Origin: Strigops habroptila
Taxonomy: Eukaryota; Chordata; Aves; Psittaciformes; Psittacidae
DNA length: 64,000 nucleotides
Assembly (NCBI RefSeq): GCF_004027225.2
Contig: NC_044297.2
Location: 3,244,047 to 3,308,046 of the forward strand
Reading direction: 5' to 3'
A program made the translations under genes and the position numbers. The notes below the pieces were generated by a model. That model saw only the letters and a program-made list of their open reading frames with translations. It did not search any database and was not told where the DNA came from. Positions 17,276 to 37,922 of this stretch are shown here, piece by piece. Position 1 is the first letter of the stretch. Each line of letters starts with the position of its first letter.

Positions 17276-17278
17276 ATG
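17179..17278. repeat. Perfect 50-bp tandem duplication spanning the BAG4 start codon
   Basis: Bases 17179-17228 and 17229-17278 are identical over 50 bp. Each copy carries CCGCTGATTGGCTG (inverted CCAAT), a GGCGGGGCGG GC box, and CGGCGGCCATG, which is the BAG4 start-codon context. The upstream ATG (17226) is out of frame with the downstream one (17276) because 50 is not a multiple of 3. Confidence 0.95.
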
Positions 17279-20200
17279 GAGCGCTGCGATCGCGCCGCTG
17301 AGCCGGGCCCGACGTGGCCCCCCGGGTCCTCCCGCCCGCCGCCGGCCGCGCAGGTAACGGCGGGGCTGCGGGGACCGGACCGGCGGTGGGGAGGGAGGCG
17401 GCGGCCGCGATCCCGCCCCTCCCGGCGGGGCAGCCGCGGGCTCCGTGCCCCGGGGCAGCCGCGGGGCGCTGGGGCCTTGGCCGGGAGGGATCCCGCGGGG
17501 CAGGGCAGGTCCCGGCGCGCCGGTAACGGGCGGCGGCGGAGCCCGGTGCGTTGGTTTCTCTCTCGTAGGCTAGTTCCCAAACGGTTTGCGTTAAGAACGC
17601 CCCGTCCCGCGGGGCTCGGGAGGGTAGCGGGGATAAACGCGTTTAAACGGGCGCCGCGGAGCTTTGTCCCCGCTCCCGTCCAAGGTGACATCGCGGGGAG
17701 CGCACGGGGGAGATGCGGGTGGTCGGAGCCGTAATGAGCGGTGAGAGCCGCGCATCCAACCGGCCCGGGACCGGCAGCACCGGCTCTTCCCGCGGGTCTC
17801 TGCGGTGCGCTCCCACACCCGAGGCTCGGTGGGATGGAGCTGCGGCTCATGGCACAGCAGGGATAAAGCATCCCCATTCCCGTTGTGCTCCGGTCCTGCC
17901 ACCGTGCTCTTTGGAGGCCCGTCGTTCGCTGGGTTTATTGCAGCAATAGCGGTTTTTACGGGCTGTTGCACACTGTGTGAAGAGAAAGGCTTTGCTCGTC
18001 TTGCTCCTGCTGTCCGGACACAAGCGGGGTTTGTTCTAATCCCATGGGATGAGTAGGTTTGATCCTACGCGCGGCACGGGGATGATACGATCTCTCCTCC
18101 ATCAAACAGCTCATGGGGAAAAACTGCTGTGCCCAAAGCTATGGGGAGGCACCGAGAGTTCCACCCTTTGACACGGGCCTGGAGGGACAGGACAAGAGGA
18201 ATGGCTTTAACCTGATAGAAGGGAGACTGAGATTTAGACAGGGCTTGGAGCAACCTGCTCTAGTGGAAGGTGTCCCTGCCCATGGCAGGGGGTTGGAGCT
18301 GGATGAGCTTTAAGCTCCCTCCAACCCAAACCATTCCATGGTTCTAAGTTCTCGTGCTCCTGCAGCTCAGGGGATGTGAACGCCCTCAGGCCCCAGAACT
18401 GGTGGATCTCGTCCTCTTGCCTCATTTCTCTTTGCAGACTGAAAGGGGAAACAAACTTTCCTGGAGCAGGTTTCATCCACCAGTGACGTGGTTGAAGCTC
18501 CTCAGAGCTGTTTGCTGTGAGGAACTGGAGGTGCATTTCTGAGCAAGGCTTAGCTGAGCGATTAAGCGTAGCCTACCCCTTCTCTTCCTGCCCTCCGGGC
18601 ACATCTACCTGCTGCAATGTCCCCAACACTCCTGTCTCCTGGTGCTGTGACCAAAGCATGAGGCAAATGGGTGTTTATTGACGGTGGCCAACGTTAGAGC
18701 ATGAAAACCAGCTTGGGGACAAAGTTAAACGCTGCAGGAAGGGCCCCTCTGCCCCGTGTCCACAGCCCATCACCTCTCCTCTGCTCTTCCCTCCTCCCCA
18801 GGCGATGGATTCTCCCTATACCAACGGAGCCTACAGCCCCCCGTACCCTCCTGCGGCTGTCCCGCATTACACGGGGCTGCCGCAGACATGGGAGTACTAC
18901 TGCTCCGGGCCCCCGCGGGCCCCCTACCCCACCGAGCCCACCGGCGTGTACCGGTGCCCATCACCAGCTCCCTCCTGGAGCTACACGGATGGTCCCACCG
19001 AGGGCTCCTCTCTACGGAGGCAGCAGGTTCCCAGCTACTCCCTGCCACAGGTAAGCGCCCCAATTCTCATCACTGGGTGTTGCTGCAGCTCCTGTGCTTG
19101 AGCGGGAGCAGGAGGTCATGGAGGGGATCCTGCCCCTCTGCTCCGAGACCCCACTTGCAGCTCTGTGTGCACTGTCCTCAACGTAATGACATTGGAGCAA
19201 GTCCAGAGGAGCCCAATGGGATGATCAGGGGCTGGAGCACCTCCTGTATGGAGACAGGCTGAGAACATTGGGGATGCTCAGCCTGGAGAAGAGAAGCTGC
19301 GTGGAGACCTCAGAGCAGCTTCCAGTGTCTGAAGGAGGCTACAAGGATGCTGGAGAGGGACCTTCATAAGGGACTGGAGTGATAGGACAAGGGGGGATGG
19401 GTTTAAACTGAAACAGGGGAGGTTCAGGTTGGATATAAGGAAGAAGCTCTTCCCTGTGAGGGTGCTGAGGCGCTGGCACAGGGTGCCCAAAGTGGTGAAT
19501 GCTCCATCCCTGGCAGTGTTCAAGGCCAGGTTGGACGGAGCCTTGGGCAACCTGCTCTAGTGTGAGGTGTCCCTGCCCTTGGCAGGGGCTTGGAACTGGA
19601 TGATCTTAAGGTCCTTTCCAACCCTATTCTATGATTCTATAAAGAAGCTGTTTTCCAGGGCTGCAGCAGAGGGGAAGCTGCAGGTCCTCCTGGCTCTTGT
19701 GCCTCGGATGCTTTGCCCTGCCTGGTTTTAGTCTTACAAAACCCAGTGGTCACCTTGTTCTCCAGAGAGTCCAAGGTTGAGGGCAAGGAAAGCAGGAACC
19801 AGGCAGCAAGCCTGATGCTGCGGCTGTTGGTGGGGCTGTCTGGAGGGAGCAATGCTTGCAGTGACCCCAGGGGTAACTCCTGTTCCTCCCCTCTTCTTGC
19901 AGACGCCGGGAATGCCCATCCCGCAGTATCCCTATGGAGACAGCAGCCCAGGGGTCACCCCTCCGCCGCAGCCCAGAGCCCCGGAGGACACGTGGGCTCC
20001 TCACACTGTCTATGGGGTGCAGGCACGTTACCCGTGGACCTCCACTTCAGTGCATGGGCACCCGTTCGTGGCCGATTCACACTCATCCTGGACCAGCAGT
20101 GGAGCAACTTCCCACCCCACCACGTGGGACTCAAAGGTAGTGTTGATGCTGCTGCAGCACATGGTCGTGCTGGGTCCTGGCTGCGCTCAAAGCTCCTCAA

Positions 20201-21527
20201 AACCTGCCTCTGTCTCCTGGGAATGCCCCTTTCTCCGAGCACAGTTAGTTTAGGTAGAAACAAAGCAGTGGGTAGCCAGAGTACTGCAGCAAAACCACCT
20301 CTTTGCATACACGAGACCAAAAGCCAGGGCTGTAGCTCCAGAAAGGCACTGGAGACATCAAGCATCCCAGTGCAGGGAAATGGGTCAGACCTTGTCTCGC
20401 TTGTCCAACACCTCTCTCAAGCAGTGAACAGTCAGAAATCCTCCAGCATAGAGCATGGGACTCCCTGAGGGCCAGTGCAGCCTCTGGTATTCCTCTGCAA
20501 GCGCTTGTTTTGGGCACACTCGTCCCTTACTGAGGAATGTTTTAAGCCAAAACCAGGAGGAAATGATGCATTTGGTGTGATCTGTTCATCTCTGGGTTTG
20601 ATCGGGAGGTAAATGACTCTGCAGCAGCCCTGAGCAGGGATTTGGGGGTGGGAGCTGCTATCACTTGGGAACAGCTACCCGCAGAGAAGTGTCTTCTCTG
20701 GGTTACCCAAACAGGACCCTGCTGAAACCTGTTTGGCATCTCCCCTCTTCATGAGTGTTCAGCAGCTCACGCTGTTTCCAGCCACGTTCCTCTTGCTGGG
20801 ATCTGCTCTTTAGTGTGGTGTGGGTCCCATGTCCCTCTCTGGGACCTCTTGGCAGGGCTTGAGTCATAGTGTGTTACAGCATCACGGTGTGTGACAGTCT
20901 AGAAGATGCTGCGCAGATCACTGCCCTGTCCTGCCAGGCATGCACAGCTCAAAGCAAGTGTCCCCTCAGTCCTGCCAGATAAGAGATAAACCCTTGGCTT
21001 TTAGGCAAATGCACTTAAAAAGGGTTTTTCTCCTCCTGACTTAGGACGTTGCTTACGACAAACCTGAGCACGGTACAAACCATCACAACTACTACCCTGA
21101 CGGCAATCACCAGCACTGTGGGACAGTGAATGACCACAAACCAGCCCCCCCGCACCCCAAGGTGCAGTACAGTGCACAGCCCCAGCTCTACGACAGCGCG
21201 CCTCGGAAGCCTTTGGTTGGGAACAGGGAGGTTGGCTTTAAACCTGGTGAGCACCAACCTGCAATGAATTCTGCAGCCATCCAGCCAGAGATTCAGAGGA
21301 TCCTGCACGTTATGGGGGAAGCCGAGCAGCTGGAGGACGAGGTGGATGAATTTGTAGGGAAAAAGACGGATAAATCCTACCGGCTTCTGGAGGAGATGTT
21401 GACCAAGCTGCTGCTGGAACTGGATTCCGTGGAGACTGGTGGCCAGGACAGTGTTCGACAGGCCAGGAAAGAGTCCGTCCACAGAATTCAGGCCATACTG
21501 GAAAAACTGGAAAGAAAGGGATTGTGA
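17276..21527 (+). CDS. BAG4: BAG4 (SODD), HSP70 co-chaperone with C-terminal BAG domain
   Basis: BAG4 binds the HSP70/HSC70 ATPase domain as a nucleotide exchange factor. It is known as the silencer of death domains at TNFR1 and DR3. Exons: 17276-17353, 18802-19050, 19903-20136 and 21045-21527. They total 1044 nt, giving 347 aa. The middle is Tyr/Pro/Gly-rich low complexity (SPYTNGAYSPPYPPAA, YPYGDSSPG). The BAG domain runs from about residue 260 to the end (QRILHVMGEAEQLEDEVDEF, GKKTDKSYRLLEEMLTK, LELDSVETGGQDSVRQARKE), and the end EKLERKGL matches the family. The protein is shorter than the human 457 aa because exon 1 encodes only 26 residues without the long Gly/Pro N-terminus. The start at 17276 was chosen because it joins in phase to exon 2. 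The ATG at 18805 is an alternative start. Confidence 0.93.
18165..18350 (+). repeat. CR1 LINE 3' fragment
   Basis: This is a CR1 3' region in BAG4 intron 1: GGACAGGACAAGAGGAATGG, GACTGAGATTTAGACAGGGC with internal loss, GGAGCAACCTGCTCTAGTGG, and ending CCAACCCAAACCATTCCATGG. It appears internally deleted relative to longer copies in this window. Confidence 0.85.
19143..19640 (+). repeat. CR1 LINE 3' fragment, about 500 bp
   Basis: This is a 5'-truncated CR1 in BAG4 intron 2. It runs from GAGACCCCACTTGCAGCTCT through GGAGACAGGCTGAGAACATT, GTGAGGGTGCTGAGGCGCTG and GCAGTGTTCAAGGCCAGGTT to the terminal CCTATTCTATGATTCTAT tail. It is closely similar to the copy at 38306-38815, so both belong to a relatively young subfamily. 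Confidence 0.92.
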
Positions 21528-22430
21528 AAGCACATCAGCCACAACACACAGCCTGTTGTTGAGGTTCCAAAGAGTTCTAGTTCTGTTAAATCTCAGCTCT
21601 TTCTGCTACGCACTATTGACAATGGAATAGCAATAAGCCCCGAGCTCAAAACGAAACAGAACCACCAAAACTCAACCCCAGAAGCTCAGCCCCAGCTGAT
21701 AACTTGGCAATGGACAAAGACAAAGAGGTTTGGAGCCACAGATTGAGTTGGAAAAGCAGAACCACCGAGGTCCTTACGGTGTAAAGGTCTCCACGGGGAG
21801 ACCCAGAGGGCTCTGCATCCTCTTCATCAGCAGCAAGAACATCACTGTACAGAGTTCCCCAACTGTAGGTACCTCCTGCAGCCACAGCCCTTCCTCAGAG
21901 AGCCAAAACGCTTGTGAGATGTGGTACCAACCACACTGCAACGTGCAGCCACAACCCGAGGCTTGTCAGTCACTGTGTGTACCTTCAGCTTCAGCTTCCT
22001 CACCTTGTGTGTCGTCGTGGGGTTTCGTTTGCCTTTAGTGCACTCAAGCAGCAGCGCTGAAGTGCTGCAGAAAGGGACCAGGCTGGCAGCTCATCGCTGC
22101 AAGTAGATGTCACGTCGTGCTGTGCCTCCTCTGTCGTGATGAGCCAGTCCGTGGTGTCCCCCGGGGACAGTTCTGCCACTGGGAAGGTGTGAGCAGAGGA
22201 ATGGTGTTGGAGAAGGGCATCCGGAAGCGGTGGGATGCTTGGAAATGTTTTCCAGGTCACTTTTTAATGGTACCGTCCTCCCACCTACTGCAAGTATCCC
22301 ACTTGTGGCACCGTACAGCGCAGAGGGGAAGGGGACAGCTCAGCCTCCTGTTCCCCTTCTGGTGACGCCACACGTGAAGTGAATCATTGCTCTGTGTGAC
22401 GAGATAATAAACCCTGACAACTTTTGAATG
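21528..22430 (+). other. BAG4: BAG4 3' UTR with poly(A) signal
   Basis: This is the sequence after the BAG4 stop codon to AATAAA at 22406-22411 (GATAATAAACCC), with cleavage probably near 22425. It is about 900 nt, has no repeats, and shows no coding potential beyond chance open frames. Confidence 0.7.
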
Positions 22431-25400
22431 TTATTTTGTAATTAAGATGTCTCCAAAGTCTCTTTCCTTTACGAAGAACCTGTGGGAAGGTTGTGTAACT
22501 CAGACCAAGCACCAGCCAGGCTGTCTCTGTGGCCAGGTTACCTCTGAGAGTGCCTGGTTTGGGGTCCCCGCTGCCTCCCAAGCACCACAGATGCTCCCGG
22601 AGCCATCACCCATGGCTCTAGGGCTGGTGGCTGTGTTTTGGAAGGGGTTTGAAGGGGTCTTGGCGTGCCTGAGGCTGGGAGCATCCTGATTGTGTGCCCT
22701 GCAGGCTGACGGCCAATGTGTCCTCAAGGCACCCTGGTAGATCCCACGTCATTCCCAGACAGGGCTGTGTGCACGGGACTGACCTTTGCAGCTCGTTGGA
22801 TGCGTCTGTGATCACATGTGGTTGTCAGCCTGCAGGGATGAGGTGAGCCAAGGAAGAGTGTCCTGGGATGTGTAAGTGCTGTTTGATTCCATCCTCTCGT
22901 CAGGCAGAGAGCTGCCCACGCTTGGAATAGGACTTCTGAGGGTTGGTGGCTATACTGGAGATGCAAATCACTGTACTGGTGAGCAGAGCACATGGAATGC
23001 AGTGGTCCAGCCCCAGGGAATGCCACTGTTCTTTCTCTGTCAGCAGCGTCAGCAGGAATTAATCTGTGCTTTGGGTTTGTTTTGTGTGGTAGGGATGGAG
23101 CATTCGTGCTCTGGGGAATTACCAAAGAGCTCTTTCCCCCTCCCCGTTACCACATGTGGGTTTTTATTTGGTTGGCATAGCTGTTGAAATCAAGGTTTTG
23201 GATTCCCTTTGGGCAGGATCAGCCAAAGTCTGGAATGTGTTGTCGCAAGAGGTGGTGTAAGTCCTATTTCAGCAGGGAAAGCAAAATCCAGGAGAGTCCT
23301 GCAGCTTTGTAGAGGATGTGCAGAAGTGCTGCAGCAAGTCATTGCCTGCAGCCAGCTTCAGCCAGCCTGGAATCCATGGAGCTGGCTGCAACTTCCCTTC
23401 CTGTGTGTGTTTCAGGAGCAAGAATCGCATCAGGAACAAACCTGCATTGCTTATTGCATCCTCTTTGCTCCGATATTCCTTTCCCTCCCCTGTCAGCTGC
23501 CAGGGAAAGGAGGTAGGTTCAGCTGCAGGAGGAGGAGTGTGGTACCTGCAATGCAGTCAGCTAGGAGAGATTTCAAACCCTGTGCTCAGCTGCTGCATCA
23601 CCAGTGCTCTGTGGACTGGGACAAAGGTTTCCTGCTGGGGAGACGTTGTAAGAGCGATACCTTTATCACAGGGAGAGCTGGAAGTACGTGCGTGGCATTC
23701 CAGCAAGGCAGAACCCAGGAGGAAGGAGGGAGGTGGGTTTCTTCCCTGGTGTTCCAGCGCTGAACCTATCGAGGTAACATATTCCTTTAGAGATTTCCTC
23801 TTCCGGAGCTGAAGTTCCTGCGTGTGGGAAGGATTTGGCAGAGGGTTATGTAAACCTCAAGTTAAAAGCACGTTGAAGAGTGGGCTGAAATGGCAGTTAC
23901 CATCTCTAGAACCTGAAATAGCAGTTACCATCTCTAGAACCTGAAATAGCAGTTACCATCTCTAGAACCTGAAATAGCAGTTACCATCTCTATAACCCAA
24001 AATGGCAATTACCATCTCTAGGACCTGAAATAGCAGTTACCATCTCTAGGACCTGAAATAGCAGTTACCATCTCTAGAACCTGAAATAGCAGTTAACATC
24101 TTTACAACCAACAGAGCTCTATGAGGAGACGGGGCTGGGTCTGGTCCTCGAGCAGGTAGATGTTGGGACTGTGTGTTCCCCCCAAGCTGAGCCGAGAGCA
24201 AGGATCAGCTGCAGAACTGAGGGTTTGGGCGCTTCAGTAATGGCTGTGGCAGAGATGAGCGCTGGGATGGCAATTCCTGGCAACTGGTTTATCTCACAGC
24301 ATCCACCCCCATCACCAACCCCCAGAGCCTGGCTCTATTTATCACAAGGCTCGTCTCTACAGAAACCAAACTCATACTCCGGGGTTGCCTCTCGCTTCTA
24401 CGAGCAGCACAACGTCACAGGAGAGGGTTTCTCAATCCCCAGGAAGGCCAAAAGGGCACGGAAGGATTGAAAAGCAAATGTTACATCAGTGTCTCATGGT
24501 TTTCTGCCGCAGAGCACCCCGTGCACCGGTGTTTGCCTGCACCATGCACAGGAGGCAATGGGCACACAGGCGTGTGCTGTGCTGACACTGCACTCCTCTG
24601 CCCACCCGCATCCGGCTCAGGGGTGGAACCATCAGCACCAAGTCAAGGCTTAGGCCAGGGAGTCCTAATTAGACCAGGGAGTCCTAATTAGCGTTGGCAT
24701 CGCCTGCCTGGGACAGTGATTGGGCATGGACCTACTCGGGCTGCTGCCAGGGCTGCGCAACCCTCCCGAGAGCTGCGGCTGTGGGCAGGGGTGCAGGCAG
24801 GGGCCGTGGGGAGGGGGTGCGAAAAGGACTGCAGGCAGGGGCTGCGGGCAGGGGTTGTGGGTGGGAATTGCAGGCAGGGTTGTGGGCAGGGGTTGCGGGC
24901 ACCAGGCAGGGGTTGCAGGCAGTGGGCAGGGGTTCCGGGTGGGAATTGCAGGCAGGGGCTGCAGGCAGGGGTTGCGGGCAGAGGGCAGGGGTTGTGGGTG
25001 GGAATTGCAGGCAGGGGTTGCAGGCAGGGGTTGCAGGCAGTGGGCAGGGTTGCAGGGAGGGGTTGCAGGGAGGGGTTGCGGGTGGGAATTGCAGGCAGGG
25101 GTTGCAGGCAGTGGGCAGGGCTGCAGGGAGGGGTTGCAGACAGCAGGCAGGGGTGGTGAGTGGGAATTGCAGGCAGGGTTGCGGGCAGGGTCATGGGTGG
25201 GAATTGCAGGCAGGGTTGTGGGCAGGGTCATGGGTGGGAATTGCAGGCAGGGTTGCAGGCAGGGGCTGCAGGCCGCAGGCAGGGGTCGCGGGTGGGAATT
25301 GCAGGCAGGGATTGTGGGCAGGGGCTGCAGGCAGCGGGCAGGAGTGGTGGGTGAGAATTGCAGGCAGGGGTTGCAGGCAGAGGCTGCAGGCAGGGGGCAG

Positions 25401-25600
25401 AGGTTGCGGGCAGCGGGCAGGATTGGAAATTGCAGGAAGGGGTTGCAGGCAGCGGTTGCGGGCAGGGGTGCGGGAAGAGGGTGCGGGCAGGGGCTGCAGG
25501 CAGAGGGCAGGGGTTGCTGGTGGGAACTGCAGGCAGGGGTTGCAGGCAGCGGTTGCGGGCAGCGGGCAGGGGCTGCGGGCAGGGGGTGCGGGCAGGGTTG
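22431..25600. other. BAG4-DDHD2 intergenic region
   Basis: This tandem (same-strand) gap contains unique sequence to 23884, a 28-bp minisatellite (23885-24108), then unique sequence, then a G-rich minisatellite (24780-25610) that runs directly into the DDHD2 promoter. An open frame at 23209-23763 has no recognisable domain. A short direct repeat (TTAGACCAGGGAGTCCTAA twice near 24668-24690) precedes the second array. Confidence 0.6.
23885..24108. repeat. Minisatellite, 8 x 28 bp
   Basis: The unit is TGAAATAGCAGTTACCATCT followed by CTAGAACC. Eight copies follow one another, with the first, fifth and last diverged and the others nearly identical. It is intergenic between BAG4 and DDHD2. Confidence 0.92.
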
Positions 25601-25610
25601 CGGGCACGGT
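24780..25610. repeat. G-rich irregular minisatellite upstream of DDHD2
   Basis: About 830 bp is built of short related units. The core GTGGGAATTGCAGGCAGG recurs about 11 times at irregular spacing, separated by runs of GGGGTTGCAGGCAG and GGGGCTGCGGGCAG. The plus strand, which is the DDHD2 sense strand, has many G3 and G4 tracts. Nearly every frame is open here because the units lack stop codons, giving spurious open frames of 338-453 codons. The array ends about 300 bp before the DDHD2 start codon. Confidence 0.9.
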
Positions 25611-25905
25611 CCCGCCGGTTGCCCCGCCCGCCCCACTCGTGACGGCGCCGCGCGGGGCGGTCCGAGCCGAGCCGGGAGCACCGCCCCGGGCTGGGCGGTC
25701 GCCGCGTCCAGAGCGGGGCCTGCGCGGGCGCCGGGGCCGGGCCGCGCCGCCGGAGCCGCCGCCTCGGTAACGGCAGGAGCGGGGCGGGCAGCGCCGCACG
25801 GACACGCGTGTGCGCAGGGGGCGGTGAGGAGCGGCGGGGCCGCGGCCAGCCCCGGGTGGGGGGGGCCGGGGTTGCGAACGGAGCCCGCTCCTCCATCCCC
25901 GCGCC
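25611..25905 (+). promoter_or_regulatory. DDHD2: DDHD2 CpG-rich promoter and 5' UTR
   Basis: This stretch has dense CpG and GC boxes (GGGGCGG near 25655 and 25782) and no clear TATA box, in front of the DDHD2 ATG at 25906. The start-codon context is GCGCCATGT. A GGTAAC at 25765 could be a donor of a non-coding upstream exon, but this is not certain. Confidence 0.55.
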
Positions 25906-35282
<9,377 letters not shown>

Positions 35283-35515
35283 CCACCCTGTGCTGTTGTG
35301 GCCACTTGATGTAAGTCACCTCACCTGCACTCTGGAATTTCGTAGGAAAACCTCAGAGGACATTGGTGTTCGAGGGAATGATGTTCCTTATTTACAGGCC
35401 GGGGTTTGTGTCAGGTTTTCCCTTTGGCCTGTCAGCATGTTTGGCTCCTCCTCCCCTGCACACAAGCACTATCAGACATAAGGAGACCCAATAAACCTGC
35501 TGCTGCTGAAGATAA
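35283..35515 (+). other. DDHD2: DDHD2 3' UTR, proximal poly(A) signal
   Basis: A canonical AATAAA at 35490-35495 lies 208 nt after the stop codon. A more distal AATAAA at 36875-36880 would give a UTR of about 1.6 kb. Without transcript data I cannot say which is used. Confidence 0.6.
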
Positions 35516-37380
35516 GGGCAGCAGCGACTGCACACAGATCCCATGGGTTCAATCCATGAGGGAACGACCTGTGGATTGAACACAGTGGCCTGTGCTCCAC
35601 ACCTCCCGTGCTGTGTCTTATAGATGGGCAGTGACCAGAGCGCGGAGCCTGAAGCTCTTGCAGGGCTTTTCTATGTTCTCTTCCCCTCCAGCTGGTGGTT
35701 GCTGGGTGCATTTTGGCCTGCCTTAGTGCAGCTATTCCTCTGTTCTCCTTTTGCCTTCTTAGATCCCATTCAACCGAGCACTCACCAGGAAAGTCCAGAT
35801 TTCTTCTCTGCCTTCCTCTCTCCTCTGCTGCTGTGTCCCGCATGCTGCTTCCCAAGTACTTGCTGCTACCTGGAGATAAGGATGATTTTCCTCCACGTAG
35901 GGTAAGGGCAGAGGGGGAAGAACCATCAAGGGAAAACACTTCTGCTCTCACACACGCAGCACTTGAACTGTGGCTCCCTGTGGCAACATGTACTTTTACC
36001 CCTCCACCTCCTAAGTTACCACACTAGCTCCCCCAGCACCAAAGCAGAGTTGCTGTCAGGGCTAGGAACTAACATCGAGGGCCTGACTCTGCTCTGGCTT
36101 AGTGAGGAAACTCATAGCTTATGACCTCGAGGATTAAAAGCCTTAACACTGCGCAGCGTGGAGAGCACTACAGCAGCCTTGTCGAGCGCCGATCGCTGAC
36201 TTCTCCCTGCCCCGACACACAGCAGCAGGCGTGAGGACCGGGGTGGTCTTTGGGAGGTGAAGCCCAGGTTCAGGAAGCTGCCAGGAACGTGTTCCCCAGC
36301 CACGGGCATCGCCTTGAACTGCTGCTGCATGGTCTGTGCACCCGCAGGGTCTGTGTGCCAGCGCAGTCTATGGGGCGCTGGCTCTGCTCCGAGGGGGACA
36401 GGGAGCCTCTGGTGATCCCCCCCGTGACCACATCACCTCTGGATCCCTGGGCTGAGCCTGAAGCCGCTGCAGTGACATGTCAGGACGTTGCTGTGGCAGC
36501 CTTTGGAAGAACCAAACCACTTCCCTTCCCGCTGGTGTTTGCCCTGCATGGGCTACGGAGCCTTTATCTGCCGCCTGTTTGTTGTTCGTCCTCCGCTGTA
36601 CCACGTTATTTGCACTATCTGAAAGGTTTTGTTTGCAGCCTCCAGCCCTCCTCCCCTCCCAAAGGAACAGAAGCTGTTCTTTACCTGACTGCAGAGGCAG
36701 ACAAGCTGCTCAGTCGGCGCCTGAACTACTGGTTGCTAAAGCAGTCTCCTACGAGAGGAGGAAGAGTCTTACATGGGACACTAACGATCAGCTTTTTAAG
36801 TTATGCACTTTGTTAAAAGAAAAGTTAAATACATTTTAAATGTTATTTAATGTCTTTTTTCCAGTAAAAGCCAAAATAAATAAGTAGCTGACTGTGGTGT
36901 GCGCATGTCCGGGGGGAGAAGGAAGGGGTTGGAGAATTCATATGTGCAGGATTTAGGGGGAAGTCAAGCTGTTTCTGTAAGCTCTGTTGAAATTGCAGGG
37001 CCACAGACTGAAGATTATGGGGTGGCATTTCCATCACTCACATCCTGAGCCTCATGTGCTGCAGCCCCATCTTTGCTTTTGATCAAAGCCACATGTATCT
37101 ATGGAGACCAGTGAGAAATCATTGCTTACACCAGTCCTGTGCTGTGGGGTCTCTGCAGCACTCTCTACCCTTCCACTGCCTGAGCAAACAACCCACGGAG
37201 CAGGGACACCCGTGCAGGGGCTGCTTTCAGACACCTCTGCATTCTCTGCTGCCTCTCACCTCTTTATAACCATAGTAAAGCTGCAAGGGAAGAGATAGAA
37301 AACAAACACTTAGAACCCCCCCTGGGGACGCAGCAATAAACCCAGTCCTTGAAGTTTTTAGTACCACAGCTCCTGTGAAA
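35516..37380. other. DDHD2-PLPP5 tail-to-tail gap
   Basis: This is about 1.9 kb between convergent genes. I see no repeats, RNA genes or recognisable exons. A 188-codon open frame at 36250-36816 (plus) has no known domain and no splice context. It may be chance, or part of an extended DDHD2 3' UTR ending at the AATAAA near 36875. Confidence 0.5.
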
Positions 37381-37382
37381 AA

Positions 37383-37922
37383 TTAAACCTCCTTTATTTG
37401 GCACATTAGAAAAGGTCAGGGCTAGCACAATAACACACGTAACACATGCTAGATTCACCTTCCTCCACTCAACCCATGGTTAAAGAGACTGGAACCTCAT
37501 GCTCATCCCTGCCTATGGGCTCAGCTGGGATTGAAAAGCCACCAGCAGCAGGTCCCGCACTGCCCTTAGGGATACACTTCCCATGGGGAGGGATGGGACC
37601 GAAGGGACGTGACTGATGGTGCTTTCTGGACTGGGCACAAGAACACCCATGGAATGGGGCACACCAGGTCGTCACGTTCTCCTGGTTCTTGCTTCAGGAC
37701 CCTTTGTAGCTAGGCTGTCCTGCAGGCGTGCACCGAGGGCCTCCTGAAGAGAGGGCTGCCTACAGAATGTGGTTCAATGAAGCAGCACAGGCAGGACAAC
37801 TCACCAGCACTGCAGGGAGCATCTACACCAGCATCAGGTTCATCCTCATCTGATCGAGCCACTTCTCAACACCAACCTTCCCCTGCCCCGGCATTCAGGG
37901 ACCAGCAGGACAGAGCCCATCA
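37383..37922 (-). other. PLPP5: PLPP5 3' UTR with poly(A) signal
   Basis: This is the sequence downstream of the PLPP5 stop codon on the minus strand. TTTATT at 37393-37398 is AATAAA on the coding strand. The UTR is about 540 nt if that signal is used. Confidence 0.6.

Noticed and set aside
23209-23763. 184-codon open frame between BAG4 and DDHD2
   Set aside because: The composition is unremarkable, with no motif, promoter or poly(A) context; length alone is not convincing.
36250-36816. 188-codon open frame after DDHD2
   Set aside because: There is no recognisable domain. It probably falls in distal DDHD2 3' UTR or intergenic DNA.
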